From NCBI GenBank assembly GCA_001600455.1, contig BCKC01000013.1, forward strand, positions 62,001 through 126,000: DNA of 64,000 nucleotides. Reading direction: 5' to 3'. Shown here one piece after another: positions 23,249 to 35,087 of this stretch (its first letter is position 1; each line of letters starts with the position of its first letter). A program made the translations under genes and the position numbers. A model generated the notes under the pieces. It was not told the origin of the DNA. It saw only the letters and a program-made list of their open reading frames with translations, and did not search any database. Source of the DNA: Endocalyx cinctus (lineage: Eukaryota; Ascomycota; Sordariomycetes; Amphisphaeriales; Apiosporaceae).

Positions 23249-25302
23249 CTAATTGGTCACCCGTCTCGATCCGTCGTGCGTTGGGCAAGGCGTAGCGACA
23301 ACGGGGATCCTTCGCACCTGGAACCCACCTTCTCTCGCTCTCCGACCCCCATCTTTCGCCGGAAAAGATTCTTTCCCGCTTCTTCTTCTTCTTCTTCTTT
23401 TTCCGTTATCGTCGCCGCCCTCTTTTACGAAAGCGAAGCTCTCCCGCGTACCGTTATCGCTCGGCGTCGCCGTGAGCGGCGAAAGCTCTATATCCTCCCG
23501 GTCCCGGGGGCTAGGCATCCCCAGACGCGCGGAAAGATCGCGCGTGGCGGAGCGGAAGCTCCGTCGCGAACGCGAGGAGGACGACGCGACCCGACCGCGG
23601 CTCGTCGCGGGCGATACGGTGGAGGGGAAGGTCGCGGCGTGGCTGGCGCTGGTCAGGTCCGAGACCGTCGGGTCCGGCGATCGGGGCGACCGGGTTAGGA
23701 GAGAGCCCGGGATCGAGGGCATTCGGAACGTCGGTAGGATCGGAGATCGGAAGATGCCTCGTCTAAGGGAGGAGCTCCGTGGCGGGATGGGGACGATGGG
23801 TCCCGTGGGGGCGGCTCGACTTCTAGATTTCCGTTCCTGGGTTGGCGACCGAGGATAGGGCATGATTGATGGTTCGATGGTTGGTAAGATCGGACTACGT
23901 ATGTGATTTTAGCGAGAGTAGTGAAGGGTATAGGAGAAAGAAAGAAAGAAAAACGCTTACGATTCGAAAGCTTCTCCGGCTTGTCCACGTCCGCGGCCGG
24001 GCCCGCGTCCCAACGCTAGGCGATCCTCATTCCTTGCTCGGAAGCGCTCCACATCCACACTAGCAACAGAAGCCTTTTCGGTGTTCCCATGGAGATGCCA
24101 TCTTACTCCTATTCGCTTTAGAAAGCCCCAACACCGGTCTAGCCGCATAGCTACAGCGTACCGCCTATAAACCAATACCGCATCTTCGGTGCTGCCGAAG
24201 AACAGGACGATAAGCAACGTCGTCCCGATCGGGATCCAAGGCTGGTTCAGGACCTCTCCGGGCACCATCCACGAGGGAATGAACAGTATGGAGTTCCAGG
24301 GGTAAGGCGCGCCCGAATAATGGATGCGTCCGAAATCGTACTCTCGGTAGGTCGACAGCGTGTCCCGGACGTTGATGGCGAGGAAGTAGATCATGAGCGG
24401 CAGGTAGAGTACCAGGATGGATAGACACATGTTGTACAGGCGACGGCGGGTGCGGCTTACCCTCTGCGCCGCGCCGCGGTTGTTGCTGATGCTGCTGCCG
24501 CGCAGGGCGGCGCGCGTGGAGTTGCTGATTTTTCGAAAACGAGCGTAAGTTAGGTCTATGTTTGAGGGTTATCGACTGTTAGTTAGTTATGCGCTCGTTT
24601 ACTATTTTAGGAGAGAAAATGAATCCGGTAGATATAAGATGAAATAAGAAACAAGCAAACCAACTCACAAGCATAAGGAACAGCGGCCAACGCGAACGCG
24701 GCAGGCGGAACGTCGTAGACGAGAGTCTTGGGCCAAGAGCTATCGTAGACAGCCGAGCATCCGACGAGGGTAGCGACGACGTACCGCTGCGCCAGGTCAA
24801 AGTACGTGAAGACGATTTGCACGACGGGGACGGAAAAGATGACGGCCGAATGCTTCAGCATCGTCTCCCTCCGATCGTCCCTACCCCGACTCCGACTCCT
24901 GCTCTCGTCGCGCCCGCCGCGCACGACGACGACCTTGGTCGCGAGCTTGCGCATGACGACGAAGATGGCGGCGGCGTAAACGGTCTGCAGGGGCCCCGCG
25001 AGGTAGACCTGCAGGTCGCAAAACCCCCGGCCGTCGTACCAGCGGGACCAGTCGTCGGAGCCCCAGATGAGGGCGTTGAGGACGGTGAGCAGGTTCATGA
25101 GGCCGACGGCGGAAACAAAAACGACGGCGGCGAACTCGCCGTTGCGGTGGAGGAGGCGCAGGGGCACGTGGCAGAAGGCGGTGCCGAGGATGGCGAAGAG
25201 GATGCGCAGGATCTGGTTCGCGAGGAGGGATGGGTTGGTGGTCGAGGTGGGGAAGGGGGGCGGTTGGGGGCCTTGCGAGATGGCGTGCATGCTGAGTTCC
25301 AT
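23249..25302 (-). CDS. STE3-type a-factor-like pheromone receptor (GPCR)
   Basis: Three exons, 25302-24669, 24555-23961 and 23894-23249 (introns of 113 and 66 bp, GTGAGT...CATAG and GTAAGC...CGTAG); joined frame 624 aa. Seven hydrophobic segments are visible: five in exon 1 and its junction (for example GLMNLLTVLNALIW, GPLQTVYAAAIFVVM) and two in exon 2 (LYNMCLSILVLYLPLMIYF, GTTLLIVLFFGSTEDAVLVY). The sequence GFCDLQVYLAGPLQ after TM2 and the DLAQRY segment fit the fungal STE3/PRE-1 family, which detects lipidated peptide pheromone and signals through a heterotrimeric G protein to the mating MAPK cascade. The long Ser/Arg-rich C-terminal tail from exon 3 is typical of regulated receptors. A competing acceptor (CCCAG, ~23843) would give a shorter tail in another frame. 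Confidence 0.88.
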
Positions 25303-26069
25303 TTTTGATGGTTTGGTTGAAAGAGAAATCTCTGGATGATTTTAATGGTAGGTAGATACGTACTTCGACGGTCGGATGATACACGTCCTACGAAGCGACA
25401 GCGAAGGGACTCGAAAATGTGTAAAACAGGATGGTACCGACCGATCCAAAAAAAAAAATGGAATGGAAACGGCAAATAGAATGTCGTAAATGTTTACAGC
25501 TTGATGCATAGTATTGTTTGCTTTTATCATATGCATGTGTTGCAAAAGTAAACAAAATTTTGTTAACGGCATATTTCTTCCAAGCAGCTACACTAGGGTC
25601 AATGGAATAATCAATCAACCCATTTGCTTCTCCGTCATCTTATAATAAATACATTATAAAACATTCCATTCAATATACTTCCCCGTACCCTTTTCTGACA
25701 ATGAAATAATTTGATAGCAATCTCCATTAGCGGAGATAGATAGGTCTCTAAGTCACTAAATGATAAGTACTTGATCATATACCTGTGGCCGCCTATGAGC
25801 ATCACGACACGACACTACTAATAAAGTGATATGGAAAGCCCCTAGCATAATTATACTGAAGATGAACTCTCAAATAGTATAAGAGGAGAGCAAAATCTAC
25901 TATACAATAAAGGATACGGCTAAAACGATACAATAGCTCTCGATATCTACCATTGATTGATTGCCTTGGTACCAAGCCTCGTGGTCTGCTCTTTTTTATC
26001 CCCTTGAATAACAATACTAACGATAATTTCCTTTTGAAAACCGATTCGTCTCCGACAAATTCAGATCCT
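25303..26069. other. Intergenic, upstream of the pheromone receptor
   Basis: Leader and promoter region of the receptor gene plus A+T-rich DNA reaching the 3' end of the transporter relic. No gene seen. Confidence 0.45.
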
Positions 26070-26975
26070 TTACGCCTGTTCCTTCTTAGCCTTCTTGACA
26101 CTCTTCCATTCTATCGAGAGGCTCCCAGTAATAGTAAGGGAGGACATAACCACGGCGGCTATGAAAACTCGAACTAAGGTATTATCATAGGCAGTCCATG
26201 TTGTCATCAGGATCTCTCAGATAGGCGTCGCGATGGAAAACAGTACCATGAAGGGAGCATATAAATTTCCCAATGATTAGCTACATGTACTCGATACATT
26301 GTTCTCGACACAACCAAATTGGCCGTCACCACTACACCTAGCACAAAAGAAAGCAGACCGATTCTTGAAGAGGCAGTGCTGGTATTGCGAATAACCTGTT
26401 GCCAAAAGGGTGTGTAGTAAATAAGGAGAAAAAAAAAATGAAGCACCGTTATAAACTGCGTTCCACGTGGCTGCGGCGACAATTCTCTTCATGATGATGT
26501 GGGTAGCTAAGGTGGCATCGGCACCCTTACAGTGCTCGAAAGTAATAAACATAATGATCATCATGCCGGAGAGAACAAATAGTTATTCTAGGCATAAGTC
26601 GAGTCACCCTACTCTAGAGCAAGTACGAGAGTCACGATGGCAGGTATGAAAATAAGTAAGCCAAGTATGCCAGCCCTCTTCAGCTTCTCGGAGAGACCGA
26701 CATAACCGACTTCCGGGCATGGAAGCGGTGGTAGAAAGAAAAGAAGAGGGTGATCAGGGACAAGTCCCCAAAGGTAAGATTCCAGTCGAGATGCATTTGC
26801 GCGAACTACGAAGAACAGGTATCAAGTGAAGTGGTGCCAAATAATAATAGAAGAATCCTACTGATGAAGTAGAAACAATTATACTCGCTGTACCCCCAGT
26901 CACGACTAGAGCGCGGAAGATAGCCAGATATGAGTTCAGACAATACGTGAAATTTACTATGAAGAAAAGGGGCAT
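26070..26975 (-). pseudogene. Decayed DHA14-type MFS drug transporter
   Basis: Reading the minus strand across frames gives the DHA14 pattern in order: a TM-rich start (IVNFTYCLNSYLAIFRALVV), then EKLKRAGILGLLIFIPAIV and LVLALE followed by TAG GGTGACTCGACTTATGCC TAG AATAAC, where the family normally has W-GG/DS-YAW-NN. Next come GADATLATHIIMKRIVAAA, a frameshift at an A run (26429-26438), IYYTPFWQQVIRNTS with LLSFVLGVVV, another frameshift, and a family-like terminus EWKSVKKAKKEQA with TAA at 26070-26072. Two tryptophans have become TAG, the change expected of G to A (RIP-type) mutation. TM10-12 appear deleted, since APFMVLFSIATPI runs almost directly into the C-terminal region. It cannot encode a working transporter. 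The 5' limit is uncertain and may reach beyond 27000. Confidence 0.75.
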
Positions 26976-27681
26976 TCAAAAGCCCCTTAATGTCCTGCCA
27001 GACTGCTGCAACACGCGACTAAAGACGTTTATCTCGTAGGCTGACGTAATAAATAAATTGCTCGGTTGCAGCTCCAAACGGAAAGTATCAAAAGTTTGAG
27101 ATATTGATTCATTTGAATATGATATAGTCCAGGAGTGTTATTGAGCGATTATATGCCGTTGTGTTAAAAGCGTGGAGCGAATGCACGCACCATTCTGATC
27201 GCGTAAATCTTCTACTGAACACCCGTTGAGACAGAAAAACCGCGTAGGGTAAAAAAAGCAAATGTAACAAAAAAAGCACTGGGTAAGCGCTTATGGTTTA
27301 TCACTTCATCGGCTCCAAAAAGTCCTATCATACGAGGAAATCAAGATTAATGAGGACATATCTGAAACACCTACGTATGTATATAAGTCTTTCATCGACT
27401 GAAATATAGATTCTTAAACTTAATAACGAAAAAAAAAAAAAAAAAAAAAAAGTACTCATTTCTTCTGGATCGAGGAAAGCAAACTTCTCTGATACTCCAC
27501 TATCGTGTGGACCACTCTAGCCCCGGCTGCTTTCGAATCTAGGAACCATCAATGATCTGTGCGACGTCCTACGTGGTGGAGAGAGAGAAGCGCCCGTGCC
27601 ACTGTTTCTACATGGATTCAAATAACACAGTTTGGGGGATTGCTCAGCGACCGAGGAAATCAGCTTGGCCGTGAGACGAGC
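26976..27681. other. Intergenic, A+T-rich
   Basis: May include unrecognisable N-terminal remains of the transporter relic. It holds a 23-A run at 27429-27451. No gene seen. Confidence 0.4.
27429..27451. repeat. Poly-A homopolymer, 23 bp
   Basis: Uninterrupted run of 23 A between the transporter relic and the next ORF relic. No element ends or target-site duplications were recognised beside it. Confidence 0.9.
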
Positions 27682-28210
27682 CTACCACTCTCTACAGTCT
27701 TCTTTTCTCGCGCGAAGAACGTTGATATCCTTTATTGACCGAGTCGAGAAATATACGGTCTCGCTATCATCGTTTCTGCAACCTGCACGCACTTTGAATA
27801 CGGGAAGCGGTGAAATTAGGATCACGACATAGTCAGAGAGAAAAAACGAGTCGGCCTCGGATACGAGATGCCGATCATCCCATTCGTCGTCAAGGCATGT
27901 ATACACAGCAATATTTCTAACAGCGTAGGGCCGCTCGTCGTCCCGACTGTAGTACCAGAGATCCTGTATAGTAATCGCATCGAAAATTTCAGGCCCGAGA
28001 AAGACCTGGGTTCCGGGGCGTTTTTCAACTACACAGTAAGTTGAGGACCTCTAGGTGCTGCAAAAAAGGATACGGGGAAATGTATCGGTAAGTCTCTCGC
28101 GGACCGCCGGAAGCCGAAGTGTAGAAAAAGGTGATGAGGATGTTGTCGTTGTGTCCCTGGTAGAAGAGCCGCATCTTTTTATAGACGGGTTTCATCGAGT
28201 TGTAGAGGCG
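27679..28210 (-). pseudogene. ORF relic of unknown family
   Basis: On the minus strand two protein-like stretches occur in different frames. The first reads MRLFYQGHNDNILITFFYTS then SPYPFLQHLEVLNLL and stops at about 28030. The second begins YCVVEKRPGTQVFLGPEIFD, continues through ITIQDLWYY and YAVRNIAVYTCLDDEWDDRH, and ends DCREW at 27679. The second starts where the first ends, one frame off, with no clear donor/acceptor pair to join them and no ATG at the head of the second. I do not recognise the family. The composition is more protein-like than shadow ORFs nearby, so I infer a decayed gene; an unrecognised intron is the alternative. Confidence 0.35.
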
Positions 28211-29085
28211 TGCATTACCGTGAATGAGCTAGTGTCGTTTGTGATCCCGGCGCGTTATTCTATCTTTTGAGCCAGTGCGCGGTGTACTGCCCTCGACCGA
28301 TCAGATATCCACTTGCACCCCAAATGTTGATATACAAATGCAAAGTAATAGTTATGAGACAGACAGACAAGACGAATCAAAAACCATATCAATTGTTTAA
28401 TGATAATCTTTTCCTCGTCAATAGACAATCGATCAATTTAGGGGTAATGGAGTTGGATACTTGAACAAGTCATCGTAGCTACGTGGGTAAGCGGTAAGTT
28501 GGTTTTAACTTACCTAACGTAGAATCATAGCTATGACGTGCAGAGCGGTTAATGGAGGAAAAAAAAAAACAAGACTGCAATCGAGCCGTTGACCGTATGT
28601 ATGGATAACAACGATCATCGCTATTCATGCCGACGGAAGAATAAGAAGCTTGGCCGTGCAAGAAAAGAAACCTGTAAACTCGTTTCGTCTGTTGTGATCG
28701 AAGCTCCTACCATCTCTCCCCACCCTTTTTATGCCACCCCGTTGTGCCACCCCGTTGATCGTCGATATGGGGGCAATCCCGACGAATGACCACATCTCTT
28801 ACACCGCCCGCACTGTTGCTAGATGGTTACGAGTATCGCGACTCCATAATTTCGGATAACCGACTTTCCTTCTTCTTCTTCTTCTTCTTTTCTTTTTCGA
28901 AGTCAAGATGCCTTGAATTTGTCAATTTTGAGTCCTTCTTAAACCATATGTATCGATATATTTTGCTTGGTGTATCGTCATTTTTTGTTTGTTTGAGAAT
29001 GTGGGGGGGAAAGGTGAAAGATTATCGGTACAGTTTACATATCAAAAAAGGGACGTGTAGTCGGCCTATTATGTATTATATATCC

Positions 29086-29091
<6 letters not shown>

Positions 29092-29126
<35 letters not shown>
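29092..29126. repeat. AT dinucleotide microsatellite
   Basis: Seventeen AT units in succession in an intergenic region, flanked by ATCCATATAC and AACAGGC. Confidence 0.9.
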
Positions 29127-29127
<1 letters not shown>

Positions 29128-29724
29128 CAGGCTGCCAAGTAAGTACTGCGTATACCAACACCGAGATGGCTGGCTTATTCGAGTCTATTATTTTTCCGAG
29201 TCCCAAGATTCTCAATAAATGTCTGTCTATAATGGAAAATGTAAAACTAACTGACGTAAGCTAAATAATATCTATACTATTGCCCGGGTGGTGTTATTTA
29301 AGTTAGCAGGTAACGTAGTAGGTAATTACTTCGGATATGTCCTTAATACTAGTTAAGGACTATACGTATATCGAATTTGACTTGACGGAGTAATGAGCGA
29401 TACACAACAGACGAAAGAACTGTCGGGGTAAATCTGTAATAACAACGGAGTAAACAATTTAAGCAGTCAGAATATAAATCAGACGCATAATTATCCAATA
29501 AAGACTGGAGGATCGAAAGTTAGGATGTTTTAAAATATCGATTCATGCAGAATTCAACACCGATGCCTGCCTGTGCGATTGCTGGTTGACGGGGTAACGA
29601 GAAAACGGCAATCTGTGGGGGATTTTTATAGCGTGTCTGATAAGCTACAAGGTGGTTGAGTGGTACCGAACGGGAGCTTGGGAGCTTGGGTCAAGCCAAT
29701 TATTCAGTACAGTTTAGCGCATTG

Positions 29725-29775
29725 AAGTACCTAAGCAAGTGCCTAAACAAGTACCTATGCAAGTACCTAAGTACC
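29725..29775. repeat. Four-copy 12-bp tandem repeat
   Basis: Units AAGTACCTAAGC, AAGTGCCTAAAC, AAGTACCTATGC and AAGTACCTAAGT follow each other directly. The same GTACCTA core recurs across intergenic DNA of this window. Confidence 0.85.
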
Positions 29776-30482
29776 TTCGAACACCACTATACGTACGGTA
29801 ATAGGCATAGGCGATAAATAGTGGATTTGGTGGGCTGAGGTGAGGGGAGTTTTAGCTTTGATTACCCATAATAACCCTTGCACCCTGGTCTGTTTACATC
29901 TCGTAACCAGGGAAGTTGTCCAAATAAACCGCTAAATCAGTCACAAATCATCATCATCACCATCTATCCTCTCTTCTTCTTCTCTCTTTCCTTTCACCAC
30001 CATCTATACCTCTCCTTTCCTCTCCCTCTCCCTCTATCTCTCCAAGTAAGAGAATAATATTTCCTTTTATTCTTTCAATCTTGCGCTGGAATATCGCGAC
30101 TCGTATTACCTTTGTTTTTTTCTTCTTCGCTACTTTCTATTTTGGACGAACAACATATAACAAACGTTACTGTTTGTCGCAATACTTCGAGTTTGGACTT
30201 GGACTCGGTAGACTCGATCCAAACAAGAAAACGAACCAAAACAAGACCGAAAAAAAAAAGTTCGAGTCTATCTTAAGTCAATTTCATTCCTTGAATAAAT
30301 ATCAGCAGCATCAACTTGCGCCCTTTTTCTATGTATACGACTGGTTAATATCAAACCATACTTCAATAACCACGTCGTCTTTTATACGTACTGCTATTGT
30401 TTACAATCCCTCTCAATATTATGATTTCGCCATCACATCAATAATATTAAATACCTAAGAACCAATTTCAGCTGGACCCAAG

Positions 30483-33400
30483 ATGGCGTCCGAAGAACCA
30501 GTAAGTATTATAACATATATACACTATAGTAAAGATCTCGCAGCTAAATTCGCATCCTACCAGGTCACTCAACCATTGCGCATATCCAAAATGCCTATAG
30601 CATCGCCTACTAGGAATACACTCCCTCGCCCATTGTCTGAGATTTCCAGCACGGAGAAGCGTAGGAACTCTCCCGTATGGAATCAATCTCCAAAGGTATT
30701 GTTTACTTCGTTTAACCTTTGGTCCAGTCATTGTTTACTTGACCGATGAGATTATCTTGTTGCTAATTTCTCTTGCTTCCTACAGAAAACAACACTTAAT
30801 ACCGACTCCTCTCCATTCCAGTCATCGCCTCTAGACGGTACTTCGTCTCCACGGCTTTTCTGGCAGAATCGAAGCACCCATAACGTACTCGGAGAGAATG
30901 ATCTTTATGGCGCCCGATCAGGTTCTCCGTCGCCTACGAGGCGATCCTCCATCGAGCGCCTGCAGAAGGCTTCTCGCGTCAAGAACAGTACCATGTTTGC
31001 GCGCGAGCAAAAACTAGAATACGATCCTATGCGCATACCCACAATTGAGCGCCCTCTTTCCAAGGTGCAGGGTAACGCGTACGGCGGTACAGGTGCGACT
31101 GGCTTTCGTGCCGGCCACGGCCGCAATGATAGCCAAACCAGTATCGCATGTTACAGTCCCACAAAATCTGTCACCAGTCCAACCAGCTTACCACAGACGC
31201 CGACTAGTGGGTCGCCTATGAAGTCCTCGCTGTCCTCGTCGCGGTTCAAGGGTAGCCACGGGTCGAGGGATGGTGACGTCTTCTCCGACCACTCTGATGA
31301 TGAATTACCCGATGGCAGGTTTCTGCATCGTCATGCCAAATCCGTCACATTCGACGCTGCCCCCCCTCAAATTAACGAGTATGAGATGGCCACCCCTGAC
31401 TTGTCCTCAATTGGCAGCAACTCCAGAGAAGGTAGCTACGATTCAGAGGAGGATGACGATGACCTTTACGGTCCCTATCCGAACGAGGAAGGCGATTTGG
31501 GAGATGATAGTTTTGATGCCACATTAGAAGACACGGATAAAACTCCCGTTGTCGGCCCGGATGACTGGCGTCAAGACCGTGATTCTCGTTTCGATAGCAG
31601 TCCTATGCCGGAGACGATTCCATCCCAGCCAGCTACTGGTCGTCCCCAGCCGGAACGAACTATGTCATCTACTTCTAGCGGCGAACATCGTCCACTACCC
31701 CCGCTTCCTGGTATGGGTCACGCTCGATCCAATTCCACGTCGTCGAATGGCTTGTCTGCTACGGCGGAGCGTATGCTCGGCTCTCCCCGTACCCTTCCTT
31801 CGCCACCGCCTGCATCTGTTAGCAAGTCGGAGATACAGAACATTGGTAACGGTAACATGTCTTTGGAAGAGCGCTTGAAGCTGATGATGCTTTCCGATGA
31901 CACGAGCCCCAAGGCTCCGGAAAAGTCTGCCAAAACGTTTGCCGAGCAGCAGCGTGAGCGGCGCATGCGAAGGGCCGGCGCTCGTGATAGAGTCATGAGC
32001 CCGACTTCTGACCGTGGGACAACTGAGCCTGAGGCTGAGCAGGATGAGCACGAAGATGAAGATACTGTCGGCGATCTCTCCGGGTTTGATATGGAGTATG
32101 AACTCCCCAGCATTTCTCGACAATCTATCTTGCGCCGAGTTAATGGAAACAAAGCACTTGAGGTCGAGTCGGAAGGTTATAACTTCACTTCTCCGGCACC
32201 TGAATCAAGTCCCCCACGAGCTGCGTCCTACGATCCTGATGTTCCTATTGCTAGCATCGAGGAGTCGATTGTAGAAGACGTTACGGAGCCGATGGAGGAT
32301 AGTGTACTTGAGCATGACGAAGACCAGGACGAGGAGGGTGATAAGGATGATGTCTATGATCTCTATCAGAGATCTGAGGACGAGACTGCCTCTCTGAAAG
32401 AAGACACCGAAACTGACAGTGAGAGCCAATACTCCGATGAGCCACAACATGCTCCAGAGCAGGCAACCGAGGAGCCTGACGAGGACTGCGCCATGACGCC
32501 TAGAGCTACAAGTCCCGCTACGCAAGAGGATGCAATCACCAACTTTAGTGCTACTCTTCCGCAAGTCAACGGTCCGATGAAGGAAACCGACTTGACCAGA
32601 AGTTTCCAGTCCTACATGCTCCCCAGACCTAAAGATGCGGATGCGACAACGCATTCCGAGACTCATAGAATGTCCGATACTCAAGCTTATCTTCAGCGAC
32701 CTTACACCCCGGAGAAGCCCGTGTCCAAGCCCGAATATGACGGCTCGGGCTGGGGTGATCCTGAGGACTCAGAATATGGAGAGGAGCCAGGTACTCCAGA
32801 ATCCGTTATTCATCACCCTATCTCAGATGAAGAAGAAGAAGAAGAAGAAGAAGAAGAAGACGACGACTATGATGATGATTTTGATGAGCCCATCGAGTCG
32901 CCGGCGGTCCCAGAGCAGGTGGCTACCATCAAGTCCGCTTCTGGCTCGAAATTGAAGACGAGGCCTTCTGCTACTCCGTCTGATATCGAGGCTATGCGCG
33001 AAGCACGCCGACAAGTCAGTCGCGAAATTGCGCCGATCGTCCCTCCCATTCCTGATAAGCATCGGAACCGCTTATCTCGAGACATGGAACCCGAACTAAA
33101 CGGCAACTCCACTAGTGATGACTATATGGAACGTCACCCGAGCTTTAAGAAACGTAGTTTGACGCTGGATCTTGACTTGGGACTCAGTCTTGATCAAGAT
33201 TTCCAACGAGTCATCGAAGCACAAAAGGTTGAATTCCAACAATTATCCCATCGTCAACAGTTCTTGGCTGCCAGTGGCAGCCCTACCAGACAAGCGTCTG
33301 GGTCGAACGACTCCCATGAAGCAAGCCAGGGCAAACCTGGTGGCCTTCAGAGAAATAAACCAGATCTTCATGCTAACATCACATCTCGAAAACAGCGCGG

Positions 33401-35087
33401 GTACCTTATGCGTCAGAATACAAAGGTTGTGACGGCTAGTGACAAGGATAACGAAGATTTGCGAGCTGGATCTCGCTCCGTCGGCAGCTCGCCTGTTAAG
33501 TCTAGCTTTGAGCAGCAGCGACCTCAGTCGTGGACTGTAGAGCCCTGGAACAGCAAACATAGGAGAAGCGTTCGCAGGCGCAATGGTCCCAGCACGGCCG
33601 GTCCGGTACCGCCACTTCCTGGTCAAGAGACTAACGCTGCTCCGATTACTGAAGAGCCTGCTGAACTAGCTACAGAAGAATGTGGTGAACGTGGCAGACT
33701 TTTCGTAAAGGTGATGGGCGTGAAGGATCTTGACTTGCCTCTCCCAAGAAGTAAGTAACATATGGTCCATTTGTTTGTTAGCTGAACGATCGCTAACTTG
33801 ATTTGCTTTAGACGAAAGAACTTGGTTCAGCCTTACGCTGGATAATGGTGTTCATTGTGTCACCACTGCTTGGCTAGAGCTTGCCCGCAACGCACCCATT
33901 GGCCAAGAATTCGAGCTGGTTGTGCCCAATGATCTCGAGTTCCAGCTTACTCTTAACGTCAAGCTGGAGAAGCCAGAGCCAAAACGTCTTCCCACATCTC
34001 CGACTAAGGCTAAGATGCCGAAGCCGAAGTCTTCCACCTTCTCTCGCGTCTTCGCCAGCCCCAAGAAGCGTAAGGAGATGGAGGCTCGTGCGCGGGCTGA
34101 GGAAGAGGCGTACGTCTTGGCTCAGCAAGAAGTTCTGAACAAGCAGAAGAACGTTGCCCCTACAGCGTGGGATTTATTGTCCCCTCTGACAGCCGACGAT
34201 GGCAGTTTTGCGAGGTCCTACGTCTGTCTCAAAGAGCACGAATCTCGCTGCTACGGCCGACCGTACATGGTTGAGATTGCGGCGTTCAACGAGTGGGCTA
34301 CCGAAGAAGCCAATTTCGCGAGCAGCGTCAAGAGCAAGCGAGGTGGCATGTCTCCCTCGACCAGAGTCCGACGAGCTCCATACAAGGTGGGCAAGCTCGA
34401 GGTTCAGCTTCTCTTCGTGCCTCGGCCAAAGGGTAGCGTTGACGATGACATGCCCAAGAGCATGAACTCGTGCATTCGAGAGTTAAAGGCTGCCGAGGAG
34501 AGACTCAGCAGGAATTGGGAGGGCCATCTAAGTCAGCAGGGTGGTGACTGTCCTGTAAGTTTTTTCCAACCCGCCCTTCAATGTAATCAATACAGGTTTA
34601 CTAATTTTCGTATCATCAACAGTACTGGCGTCGCCGCTACTTCAAGCTCGTTGGTACCAAGCTTACCGCCTATCACGAAGCTACGCGACAACCTCGTGCC
34701 ACAATTAATCTTTCCAACGCCAAGCGTCTCATCGACGACCGTAGACAACTCACCAACCCAGAGACCACCGGTCGCAACGGCAGGCGTCGTCGATCGGCCT
34801 TTGCGGAAGAAGAAGAAGGCTACATGTTCGTCGAGGAAGGCTTCCGCATCCGCTTCAACAACGGCGAGGTCATTGATTTCTACGCGGACACGCCCGAAGA
34901 TAAAGACGGCTGGATGAAGGTCCTCGGAGATGTCATTGGCCGCGGTGGCGATGACCTTGACGGGGTCGACGACGGTAACACCGGCCGGAAGAAGTGGTGC
35001 GAACTCATCCTTAAGAGGGAAGAGGCACTCCGCAAACGGGCCGAAGGAAAGAGAACACACTCGAAGAGTAAGAGCATGATCATCTGA
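30483..35087 (+). CDS. BUD4: BUD4/anillin-like septation protein with C-terminal PH domain
   Basis: Five exons, 30483-30500, 30564-30695, 30786-33750, 33812-34554 and 34623-35087; all junctions are GT-AG and keep frame, product 1440 aa. The first exon is only 18 nt (MASEEP). The first ~950 residues are disordered, acidic and rich in SP/TP sites, with a Glu tract (EEEEEEEEE encoded at 32827-32860). A conserved globular part begins around GRLFVKVMGVKDLDLPLPR-NERTWFSLTLDNG, followed by a Lys-rich helix (KKRKEMEARARAEEEAY). The last ~150 residues form a PH domain (YWRRRYFKLVGTKLTAYHE to GWMKVLGDVIG). The length is close to yeast Bud4. By family knowledge it anchors septins and marks the septum or bud-neck cortex. 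Its neighbours coronin and the upstream myosin light chain share the cortical cytoskeleton theme. Confidence 0.92.

Larger units (their letters stand above)
28211..30482. other. Intergenic and BUD4 leader
   Basis: A+T-rich DNA with an AT dinucleotide array (29092-29126) and a 12-bp tandem (29725-29775). A strong pyrimidine tract (about 29960-30050, CTCTCCCTCTCCCTCT) probably marks the promoter and leader of the BUD4-like gene. A 125-codon ORF at 30081-30458 lies within the presumed leader and looks non-coding. Confidence 0.5.

Noticed and set aside
23253..23858. Plus-strand 201-codon ORF opposite the pheromone-receptor tail
   Set aside because: Arg/Ser/Gly-rich antisense shadow of a GC-rich coding exon; no family content and no matching splice signals.
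30081..30458. 125-codon ORF before BUD4
   Set aside because: Phe/Tyr/Asn-rich translation of A+T-rich leader; first codon is not a good start and no family is visible.
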